Origin: Undaria pinnatifida
Taxonomy: Eukaryota > Sar > Phaeophyceae > Laminariales > Alariaceae
Direction of reading: 5' to 3'
Assembly (NCBI GenBank): GCA_012845835.1
Contig: JABAKD010000010.1
Span: 11,102,311 to 11,166,310 of the forward strand
DNA length: 64,000 nucleotides
Shown: piece by piece, positions 42,266 through 54,200 of the stretch
Layout: every line of letters starts with the position of its first letter
How positions within the stretch are numbered: position 1 is the stretch's first letter
Notes under the pieces: generated by a model
Seen by the model: the letters and a program-made list of their open reading frames with translations, nothing else
Told to the model about the DNA's origin: nothing
Databases searched by the model: none
Translations under genes and position numbers: made by a program

Positions 42266-45200
42266 ATCAATCAATCAGTTAATCAATTAATCAACCAATC
42301 AATCAATCAATCAACCAATCAATCAATCAAAATCAATCCGAACCCGTGAACCAAATCAGCGACCTCAGCCCTCGCCAGCATGCAGCGATCATGAACCACG
42401 CACCGCACATTTTTCTGCAGTCTTTTAGGTTGTCGTTCGACGAGTGCTGCGGACAGGGGCAACGCTTGTTTTTGCCCGAAACGGTTTTTGGTTTTCTGAA
42501 TGACGGGGGGCTTCCTTAACCCAAAGTCGTCGGAAATAGACGTATTAAGGTGTACCTTTTTTTGGCATGATTTTCGATGTTTTTATTTAGACCATAGGGT
42601 TGATTGTGTGTTCATCGGAGGTACGACGAGCCGAGTTTTAACCCCCCCTCCCCCTCCCGGATAATTTTTTTGAGAGCGATCTGAGAGCTCAAGTTAGGAA
42701 CTTGAGAATGAGAAAGCGGTGCAACCTCTGCCGTTTCATGTTTCGAGCTGAAACGCATGCTCGACTGACCCAACTAGTTATCAATACCAGGTAGTATCGT
42801 TGGAGTAAACAGTATGCCAAGGGCTTTTTCGCGTGTCAAAAGCCCGACCAGCCGGTCGAGTAATGAGGTTTCCTCGCAGGTCGAGTCGGGTCAGGTCTGG
42901 AGATTTGTTGGATATCACGCGCCGGGTCGGGTCACTCCGACCAGATCCGACCCGCGAAAAGCGACCTGACCAGTGAAATGCCCTTGGCATATACATATAC
43001 CGTCGTGTGTTTTTTGGCAGCATGCGCTGTGTAGCCTAGGCCACCATGCGATGGTTGATCGTGCTGCACTATCTCTTTTGTCTCAAGGTCGAGGTGTTGG
43101 GCGATGTAGAGAGTTCTTCAAGCGAGGAAAGGGTCTCAGAAACAATTTTTTTGCCTCTACGGTAGCATTCATCTCTGGTGTTTGTCAATTGTCTCTTCCC
43201 CTCCCCCCCTCCCCGTGCACGCCATTCTACATGTCCTCTCAGGTGCGGCAGTTCTCACTCTCTGAGACGTGGATGGTTCTCGGTCCCGATCTGGTAAGCT
43301 GGAAGCTGACGGAGGCGCGGGTGTGGGCTATGCTGCGCGACGAAGAAGCTCTGCAGGCGAGCAAATGCGCACTTTTTTTGGCTGTCGGCGTGTGTCAGAA
43401 ATAGGCCTTTTACGCGTCGTCTGTACCAACTCTGTGAAGCTGCCCGCGGGTAAAAATAAAATGATACTGCTGTGCGCGTTTGTCTGTACAGTGGTTTTTG
43501 TAGCCCGTCCCCGCGTCAGAAAGAGTTGTTTGTGTCATCTGTTCCAACGTTTTCGAAGCCGTCCGCGTGTCAGGTCAGGGGTAAAACCGTGTGCGTCATC
43601 TGTTGCCAACATTTTTTATGCAGCTGTCTACCTGTCAGAAATAAGCTGTGCGCGTCGTCTCTTTATGAACATGTATGTTTGGTACAGGCTGGTTGAAGAA
43701 AAAAATATATATATATCTCCCCCACGAATACCGCTCGCAATGTCTAGTCAAAGAGTGAAAAGTGGGTATCGTAGTGACCCCCGGGGCCAGTGGAAGAGGG
43801 TGACATGGCCAAAAAAAGTTTGCCGGCCTCCGGCTGTCTCTTGGAGCGAAAGTCGTATCGACCCAATCACAGGCCTATGATGTTTTCAACAATATTCAGG
43901 CTTTTTCCCAGCGGGGTCGAAGAAACAAAATGCGCCGCACTTTTGCACGATCCGGTTGGACGTACTTCAAGGCATGTCTGTAGAAAAAATTCGCGCAAAA
44001 AATCGAAGATCTGACCTGCCTGTGTTCAATTCAACATTAGGCATACTCTAGCGGAAAAACTGGACCCTACACTAAAACCAAGCCATTTGAAGGAAATCAC
44101 GTATCTTACTCAGTTTTACGCACAAAAGTCCAAATGTCCACGCCGGTTATGAGAGATAGACCCTGAAATTTTGCACACGTGTTCTACATGCCCATCCTGA
44201 GGTCTGGTCCACGGGAGGGGGGTTTCTTTCTTTTTCTTCGCCGAAAAAAAAATGGGCTACAAGTATGGTGGTCTGCATTTTTCGGGAAATATTAACTGAC
44301 GAAAAATCAGACAACGAAAAGAAGTAAAAAATACATCGGGTGAGGTCTTCGCAAGGGCACATAGAAGACGTGTTGCAAAACGTTACGGCCTGAATCGAAA
44401 AAACGGCGTGGACATTCGCCGGGGAATAAATTTGGTTTTTTTAACGTCAACCGGCCTGTAGCCGTCCGCGTGTCGGAGATGAGCTGTGCGAGTCATCGTA
44501 TGGACCAAGCACTCTTTTTGTAGCTGTCCGCGTTTCACGAATAAGCTGCGCGTTTCATCTGCACCAACCTTTTTGTGGCTGTCAAGGGTGTCATGAATAC
44601 TTGATTTAATATAATATTCCAACAAACGTCAGCTGTGAGTTCGACAAATTTAGGGTCGATACTCATCTTTGCAAAGCTGCGTACGATACTCATCTTTGCA
44701 AAGCTGCGTAATACATCGATCAGTCGTCCGTTTTCAGTAAGTTTTCAAGAGTCAACACCTACTATAAAGTTACATTTTATTAGAATACTTACCATGCATG
44801 ACCCAAGTGTTGGATTGGTAACACATCAATATTTCCCGTGCAATATCGTGCTTGATATTTTTTTTTGTTTGCACAACGCACTGTTGGTTGACAGCACTTG
44901 TCGTGCGCTTTTATCTTTATTTATACCACGCGCCGTTGCTTTTGCAGGACTGGAAGGATAACTCCCTCTCCCTTGCCGAGGCGAAGAAAGCAAGGCTCAT
45001 CATCCGCGCCGTGTCTAAATCGAAGATTTCACCTTCCACTCCCAGTGGACCTGCTGGACAGATGTCTGGAAGGCTTGCCCCACCCCCTGGCTCCGGCCCC
45101 GGTTCCTCAACGAAGTCAAGGTGAAAAGACTGACTTGTGTGTGTGTGTTTTTTAACAACTTAGGGTCTCACGAGAAGAGTTCCCAACTCGTGTTTACGGT

Positions 45201-48200
45201 TGTTGATGCAAGCAGCTCGTTGCTCCGTCGGATGTTGATGTTTGGATTGCGGCAGACTCGATCGCCACAGTATTACGGCGATTCACTGTGAGCAGGATGA
45301 ATTGTCAAACAACCAAAGGGTACGAAAAGGAAACCGCCTTGCGTTTGAGTCAAGTTTATTTTGTTGGCTGGTCTTACCAGACATACAGAGCCTCAAATCG
45401 GACACAGACAGTCGTAGCGAAGGAGAGCTCGCCTGAAAAGGTGGCGATGCTTTCCTTTGGTGTGCGTGAATACGTCTTGTCAACTCTAGATCTCCGTAAT
45501 AGTCCCTGTCGGCACCAGCCTTCGCCGGTGCTTTTCCCCAGTGGTTTCGTGGTGACACGTTTATTGCGACTGTTGAGCCTGACGTACTGCAGTAAGTACG
45601 TGCTCTACACCCCTGCCGAGTGCATGGATCGGGGGCGATACGTCCTACTTGGCACACGGTTACATTTCTCCACCCTTCCGTCGCCACGTTAATAGGCGCG
45701 GCGGGGGTCTCGGTCTGGCCCCTCCCCCCGGAGACCTCAAGATCGCGAAAGGTGGCATTTTGACCCCGCCGGAGACAGGGGGGTCGGCAAACCGGCCCCA
45801 AGACCGCCGTGTTATGCGCCCGGGAGCACGGACGTTAACCCCGGTGGGCATAAGGTGAGTGTGGTTCTCGGCACCCTGGTGGGTTTCAGGTTACTGTGGT
45901 TCTCGGCACCCTCGTGGGTTTCAGGTTACTGTGGTTCTCGGCACCCTAGTGGGTTTTAGGTTGCTGTGGTTCTCGGCACCCTTTGGGGTAACAGGTTGTT
46001 TTGCTCGTTCGGTACCCCTTCGCTGAACCATACTACGCTGTAACGGTTGCGCTTTCGACCCCATCGTTTGTCGACGAGCGTTTCCTAAAAAGAATTTTGA
46101 CGCTCGATGTGCACTTTTAGTGCGGGCGTTCCGAATCATACCCCCCCCCCCCCCGCAGTTTAGTTGACTATGCATGCGTCCTCGGCTGATGTTAGTATCT
46201 TTTTTTTTTCAGAATGTTTAGCGATTTTTAATGCGCACTACCAGGTATGTCGCTCATGGGATGGTGTATCCGGCCTTTTATTTTTTTTGTCCCCGAAGGA
46301 GGTTTGGTCTGTCATTTTTTCCTTCTGAGGGTGGCTGCTTAACGCCTTTGCAACTGGAAACCCTTTTGGGGGGCATATTTACTCGAAGTTAGTATAGGAG
46401 GGATTTTGGGGCTATAACCCCACCGCAACACTTCCTCCGGTGTTCGCGACACCTCACCTCAAACCTGACTACGTTCATGGCGAAACAAAACACTAAAGAA
46501 AAAAAACACTCCCGAGTCAGTCTACGGTAGAGCCCCCCAACTTTTCTTGAACAGTGATCGATGGTTTCAAAGCCAGCTCCCGGCCGTATCTCCTAAAATA
46601 CGGTGCCCCTTGCCACTCCGACGTCGTCGTGTGATGGTCCGTGACAAACAAGAAAATATTGTGACGGAATTTTTTTTTCATAGCATCCTTCCTCGTGTCG
46701 AGTTGCCATGAAACGTTCGCAATAAGAAAATTCGCTGTTTTTTTGGGGGGGGAGTTACCGTAGAATCAGTCTCCGGCGGTAGGACAATTGTTTTGACTAG
46801 CGCTTGATAAACGCGCGCAAACCTACATAGATGGTATCCTGCTAGCCCTGGTGCCGGAAGGACCGAAGGGATCATTCGTTGGGGGGCAGTATGTACCGTT
46901 GCCCTTCCCCACCTGTAGCATGTTTGCTTTTTGAGCTCCTCAAGTGAATAGCAATGTTAGTTGCCACCGCTATATCGTAGCACGCCTCTTCACGGGCAAT
47001 GGAAGTGCGAGGAGGGGGTGGGCGGGTGGGTGAGCGGATGGGCTGATCGATCGTCGGCAGCTTCTCCTTTCAAGTGTCCTCAGTAAGCTTGCCCTCAAAA
47101 CCTCGAGATGCTGTGGCCTTTTGGGGTGCGTGGGTTGAAAAGCAGTTTATCTCAGGTGCACCTCGCCTTACACCTGATAAGCTTCGACCCCATATATTGG
47201 AACCGCCTATGTACCGTGAAAAAATTGTCACACGAGAGCACATCTCCAGAACAGCAGATGGGGTCTCATTCTCGCCTTTCTTCTGTCGTGGAGACGACGG
47301 GGTTGTGGAACAACGATTTTATTGTTTTTGCTATTCTGTCCTTTTCACTGCTGAAAACAAACCTACATTAAACCCAAGTGGTGTGTCCCGAAAACGCGGC
47401 TAGAATTCTCGCAACAATCCTTCCGCTACATGGGCGAACCTAGCTTAAGTTCAAGCGTTTCTCCCCAAACCGGAGTGCGACTCTCAAGTATTTAACGCTT
47501 GGCCCATTTCCAGCTCCTCAGATTAATATAGTCTAACTCCAAGTGTTTTGTCCCCGTGTCCGGACTGCGGTGCTAAAAGGGTTAATTCGTTTGCGTGTAC
47601 TTCCGTGTATCCAACGACGCTCGCAGCCGAGATCCAAGGAAAGCTGAACTGGCCGCTAGGCGCCTACCGTCAGCCTCGGCGGGAACGACCCCGAGAATTT
47701 CGCGACCGTCCCGAGTCATTGCTCTCTCTGGGCCTTCGGCTGCCGGTTCTCCAGCATCATTTTCTTCTTTCGCGTCGTTTTCATCGACACCAACCGGTGG
47801 TGGTGGCCTCCCGATCGGGGCACTTGCAACGCAGACGGGCATCGAGGACGCCGTAGCTGCCGCGTTCAACAGGGGTAAGACAACCGCGACTTTGTCGCCG
47901 CCACAAGCGCCGTTGTCAATGAGCGCACCGCCAGCAGCTGCCGTGCAAGAACCGGTAGAATTGTCCTCGACGACATTGAATTTTGCGTCCTTTCCGGACG
48001 GAGGAGGAGATGCTGTGGGGACAACCCCCACGCTTATTACGCCTTCCGTCGTGTCGACAACTCCCTCCGCGGATTGGTCAGCGTTTGGCGAAAAGGAAGG
48101 AGGAGGAGGAGGAAGAGGAGGTGGAGGAGGAGGAGGAGGAGGAGAAGCAGCAGGAGGAGGAGGAGGAGAAAAAGGAGGAGGAGATGGAGGAGGAGAAGGA

Positions 48201-51200
48201 GGAGGAGGAGGAGAAAAAGGAGGAGGAGATGGAGGAGGGGAAGGAGGAGGAGGGGGAGGAGGGGGAGGGCGAGGAGGGAGTTTTTCCGGATACCCTTTCT
48301 CTGCCGCAGCGCTGGCATCGCCGACAAACTCGGAGGTGTCGTCGATCGCGACACCATCTTCGTCTCCGTGGGCAACGTTTGGGGATGATTCGCTCACCAC
48401 GTCTGCGACAGCCACAGCGGCAGCGGCAACGGCGGCAGCGACAACGGCGACAGCGACAACAGCGGCAGCGGAAGCAACGGAAGCGACACAAGCCGGTGCC
48501 GGGAGATACTACACGTCGCAGTGGGGGGAAGGAGGACAACCAACCGGTGAAGGGCAACATGCCACAGGTGGCCAAGACTTGGTTGCACCGATTTCTGCTG
48601 GTGCTCCCGTTCATGGAGCGATAGGAGGCAAAGAAAAGGACGCCACCTTATCGGGGCCGCAAGGAGCGCTGCCAGCAGTAACTCCGGATTCGGAGACGTG
48701 CGAAAATAATCGGCCTACCGAAGAAGCATCAACCACTGAAGGAACGTCACCCGCCATGCCCTTTGACGGAGGTGGCGCTGTTGCGGAATCGAAACGCGCG
48801 ATTTCTGAAGTTCCTGTTGTTGCGTCGGCCGAGAGCCTTCCAGGGAAATCGGCCGCAACGCACATCAAGAACCTGAACGGAGAGGAGACTGCTGCCACGG
48901 ACGAACGGGAGACACCACCGGAGGGTGTCGGCGCCGATGCGAGCATTCAGATGCCGAGCACAGGGCAACTGCCTGCTGATGAACACGAGGACGGTGCTAC
49001 AGCAAAGACCAATAACATAATCACGTGCAACATTCCAGACAACCCCGGCTCGGACCCGGACCGTTTAGGTTCTGATGAAGAGGAGAACCAGGAGGTGCGC
49101 GCACAAGGTTCGGAGCTGTCGAAAATCACGTCTGATGCGGCTGCGGGGAAGCAGACCGCGGCACCTTCTGGACAACCGAACGAACCAGGTGACGAGGAGG
49201 AGGAGGAGGAGGAGAGGGAGGGGGAGGGGGAGGGGGAGGAGAAGGAGGAAGAGGCCGTTTCTAAACCTTTCGAACGCGAGGTGATGCAAGGCGAAGGGAA
49301 AGTGTTGAAAGAAGACAATGTTTTGCAAGAGGAGAAGGTGCTTCAAGCGGCTAAGGCGGTGTCGAGTGGTGACGGTGACAGCATCGCGGGAAGCACGCGG
49401 GACAACCGCAGGGACAACGACGGCGCGGCCATGGTTGAGGAGGGCTCTAACTCTACCGCACCCGTGGTTGTGGCAGAGACTGCGGCGGCGCTTTCGACTG
49501 ACGTCTCCGAGAGACAAGCGGCTAATGTCGACTCTGAGAGGCAAGCGGCTAGCGTCGAGTCCGAGAGGCAAGCGATTGGCAGTGTCGACTCCGAGGGACA
49601 GACAGTTAGCGTGGGCTCCGACAAACCAGCGGCCAGCGTCAGCTCCGACAAACAAGTAACTAGCGTCGACTCCGGGGGACAAACGATTAGCGTCGATTCC
49701 GAGGCGTCTGCGGCGTCTTCGGCTGTCTGCTCGGAGAGACACGCTGCTACCGTCGACGGTTCCGAGAGAGAAGAGACTACAAGCGTCAACTCCGAGAGGC
49801 AAGCGACAAACGTCGACACAACCGACGGTGTCGTTGACGACGCCGCTGCATCCGCGCCTTCGTCGACTGCCGCCGCGTCGAGCGCGGGGTCGGCTCAAAG
49901 CGAAGGGTCGACACTGCCAGGCACCCAGGAGACTCACGAGGAGCAGGTTGTTATCGCGCCGGGGGGCACGGTCACGGAGGAAACGGTAACAGATCGCGCG
50001 GTAACGCCGGTGGCGGCGGCGGCGGGCGGCCGCGTAATGGTTCGCGTCGAGGTTGGCGGCCGTGCTGTTGTCTTGGCGGGGCCTAAGTCGGTGTTGTTAG
50101 CGGCGGAGGCGGCGGCGTCGCACGCGAGGTCACCGTTGCTGGGATCGAACCCGAGGTTTCCGACGGCGCCGTCGTCGAGAGGGGACATGACTACGGTTGC
50201 GGTGGTCGATATGTGGAATGGAGGTGCTACGACAAGGTGAGTGGGTTGTCGTAAGGATTATCTTGGGTACGTCTTCAGTTAACCTTTTACTTACCGGTAG
50301 GACTTCATTGCTATGATTGAAAGGCTACGAATTTACTGCGCGTCAGTTGAGCATCGCCTATGGATGCCTTGACTCCGGCGCAAGAAACACGATCCTTGTG
50401 AGTTAAAAAACACCGGGTGCTTGGTAAGTGAAATGGTCAAATGAATGTTTTGCCTGTTTTGTCACATAATGCTGTGTTCGCATTTGTTTTGTTGCGTAGA
50501 ACCGTGCTTGCATACTTCCGGGCGACGCCACACCCCGCGTCATGTTGCTGCTCGCGCTCTCGAGAGCGCATCTTTGCACAAGCAAGAAGCTGTGGCTTGC
50601 ATACCGTTTGCGCCCTGAATGGTTTTGGCGAACTACAGTAATATTTTTTAACTGTCTACCGTTTCCTGCCGGTCTTGCCGTTTGGACGAAATCTGTCCTG
50701 AAGGTACCCGATCACCTGTCTGAGTGCCGTCCTCAGCCCGAGATCGGATGAACAGGTCATCGCCTTGCTTGCGAAAGGCGGAGTCCAGGTGAGGCCTCTG
50801 AACGTGTCTATGCCACAAGTTTTGTACTAATACCGTAGGGGTCCCTCTATAGTGCCGGTTGAGTAGTGCAGGTTGCGAAACAATGCTCATGACATTTTTT
50901 TTTTCAAAGTGTCGTTCCGATGATTTTGGTTTAAGGACCCCCGTCGTTCATACAGTACTGTAGCCAGAAGTGCTATACATTTGTTGCAGCACGTCTTCCA
51001 GCGTTTTGAGCTATTAGACACTTTTGCAGCGTGCTTTTGACCCATTTTATAAAGAAATATTCTAACAACGTCGGCTGTGAGTTCGACAAATTTAAGGTCG
51101 ATAGGTACTCATCTTTGCAAGCTGCGTGATACCACCGGTTCCCCGTTTTTTGCATGTTTTTCATGAGTTCAAAACCTGATCAATAGTAAATAGCATTTTC

Positions 51201-54200
51201 TTTATTTGCTATGTACGACTTCGCGGTCTTTCGAGGCAGCCGATTAGATCCCACGTCTCCTCGTGTTTTTGGTTGTGGATGTACACGGGTCCCCCGCCCC
51301 ATAAAAGCTCCAAGGTTGAACAGGCAATCCTTCCTTTGTTTTGGCGTTGCGAAGAACTTGTGACAGCATACGTGGGGCTCCCACTCTGTGGCAGTGCTTC
51401 TTTGCCGCTACTGGAGCTGGGGTAAAATACAGCATTTAGCATTTATAACATTTTTTCTTTTTCAGGACATGGTGGGATATATAATGTAGTTCGTTTACGT
51501 ACGTGGTTGATCGCAGGTTTGCTAGGGACTGCGACCTGTTTTCCTAAGAGTATAGCTTGTTAATCGGTAGCAAGAAGAAAGACGAAACGTCTAATAAGTA
51601 CATCGCGGGGTCTCCCAGTGAAGAAGTCGGAGTAACGCGGTATCCCGGCACAATGCGCTCGAAATTGTTCAACACGACGGGGAAATTGCACTCATAACGT
51701 GGGATTAATAGGAAAAGCTTTCCCCAATAAGGCGGTAGTAATGCTCTGGCACACCTACGGTGGTGATACATGTATTTTCGATGTTGCAAGACGGCTGAGC
51801 GTGCCGTGGTTAGTCCTGCGAGGCAACAACGTTGCCGTTTGTACGCTTGAGATGTGCTGGCCTATATGTTCCGTACACATAGTTCGCCTTCGCCCTTTCA
51901 TTCTCCGTCCCCTCGTCCCTTAGCTGCTGCCAACAAACGTGGCGCGTTGTCCACTGTCTGCGCCATCTGAAGCAGCTGTCCTCAAAAATAACGCGCGGTC
52001 AATTTTATGCACGGTCGGTCTCCCTGCTTCGGCATGCCAACAGTGTTCGCGCTTTTCTCCTGCGCGCTTTCCTGTGTAGCCTCTTTAATTTTGGATCCTA
52101 AGAATCCTCGGTCAACGCGCTGTCCGTGCTCGATCTGACTGCTTCGGCACGCCCATAATGCCCGTGCGTTCTCCTGCGCGCTTTGCTATATAAACATCCT
52201 CCCTGCTCTTTTTCACCCTTAAAGGTGTTCAGCGTCACCCAAAGGGTTCGCCGACGGCACGAGGTGATCGAGGGCTCCGATGTTCGATTCTGGAAGTGGA
52301 TGTCGGACGATGTCATCGCCATCGTCACCAAAACCGTGAGTGCTTTTGCGCTGCTGCGACGGCGGGATGCACGCTACGGTAGATATACCACTTTTTTTAT
52401 TCTTCTTCTGGGAATCCTCGCTTAAGAATCGCTCCACACGACACCAAAAACTGATTTTGGAGGAGAGAAAAAAAAGTCCTACCCGATGAACAGTCGATCC
52501 CATTGCCCAGGTATGCAACCAAACATTTTGCAAATCAAGAATGAAATTCTGGCGATTTTGGGTTAACGCCGTTACCACTGGAAGCCCTTTTCGGGGACAA
52601 TTTTACTTGAAAATAATATACCGGGTATGTTGGGGCTCTAAAGGGGTTAAGGCGCCCCGTCACTCAGAAACCGTTTCAGCCAAAAAAAGGTATACCTCTA
52701 TCGTAGCACGCGTCGCGGTCAGTAGCTGCTCCAAACATCGGCACAAGGATTGTTGACTACCCCCAGGCACCATGAACTTTTTTTATGTGTTCTACGGATG
52801 GACCCAAAACCGGTATATGCGAAGGAAAAGCGTACTGCGTGCCCACCACGCTACTTCTCGTACAGACACGCTTGAAAATATTGAAATGTTTTTTTTTTGG
52901 GGGGTCGCTATACGACTATAACCAAGAAATAATCAACTTCAACGCCCAAAACAGTTAACCCTTTTAGAACTGCAAAATATAGTCCACACTAATTCCAAGT
53001 AGTTTGTTCCCAAAGTAAAACGTGTGCGGCTCTAAAGCTAAGCCACCCCCCCCCCCCCCCCCCGCCGTCTCTGCTATTGTAACAATAATTGGAAAACCAA
53101 ACCTTCTAAGCTTATGCTGCGCTTGCGTGCCTCTTTTAGGTAAAACGTGTGCAGCTCTAAAGCTAAGCCACCCCCCCCCGCCGTCTCTGCTATTGTAACA
53201 ATAATTGGAAAACCAAAACTTCCAACGTTATGCTGCGCTTGCGTGCGTCTTTTCAGGCGGTGCTCAGCTGGGACGTGCGGGGGAAATCAATGCCGAAGAC
53301 TTTGTTCAAGCGACGCCGAGCGTACGATTCGTCGACAGTCCCTTCTAACCGCGTTTGCGCATACAACGCTTCGTCAGACGGCAGGTGACTGGCTGCCTGC
53401 CCCTCCATCCCTTCATTTTGCATCGCGTGGCTCATATTCCGCAATATATATTGTCAGGGTTTATTATCTCTGGTGAACCTTTGTGACAATATCTAAATTT
53501 TACACCAAAACGAGAAGGAAAAACACACGGAGTTTTTTTTTTTCTGGGTAGCTTTTTTTTCAGATCTTTTACGTCTTGCGGGTTTGACTCCCGTACGGGG
53601 AGGAGGCGCTTCCCGAACCCGCGCGTACTCGTTGCGTGATCTTAACCCTTGCTGTAGAACGGCAAAAAATATCCCCCACTATTATACTGTAGTTCCCAAG
53701 TCTTTTCTGCCCGCCAAAAATGTGGGTACAGCTGTAAAGAGGTGAATTTCGTCTCCGATAAGTGTTAATTTTTTTTCAATGTTGTTTTTGCCCCGTCCCA
53801 TTTTTGATTGTGTTGGCACTTTTTCTTTCTCCTTCTTCTCCCTCCTTAGCCGTAACTCAGATCCAGAAGTCATTAAGCAGGGTTTTCTCCCTTCCTCCCC
53901 ACTACGGCACGCGCCTTCATTTCTATTCGCGAGAAGACGTAAGACCTTTTTCTTCCCTCGTCGACTCGCATCGAGTTGTATACAGTATGTAGGGTCCCCG
54001 TTGAAGCGAGTACAGGAAAACTTGTTTGAGCGGAGTATAGCCTGTTTGTACAGTTTTTTCGTCCTCGCATTCGGACGATGGACGCGTGAAGCACCCCATG
54101 TGGTAGTTATCATAGTGAAATGTCCATGCCTTAGTTTGTTGTAAAAATGTTCACGTATCAGGTGTGTTGTATAGATTTTTATTTCTTATTCTATTGCTTT

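Noticed and set aside
47582-48415. Minus-strand 277-codon Pro-rich ORF
   Set aside because: Antisense shadow of the Gly/Glu tract in the giant + strand exon.
49065-49937. Minus-strand 290-codon ORF
   Set aside because: Antisense shadow of the repeat-rich giant exon; no recognisable domain.
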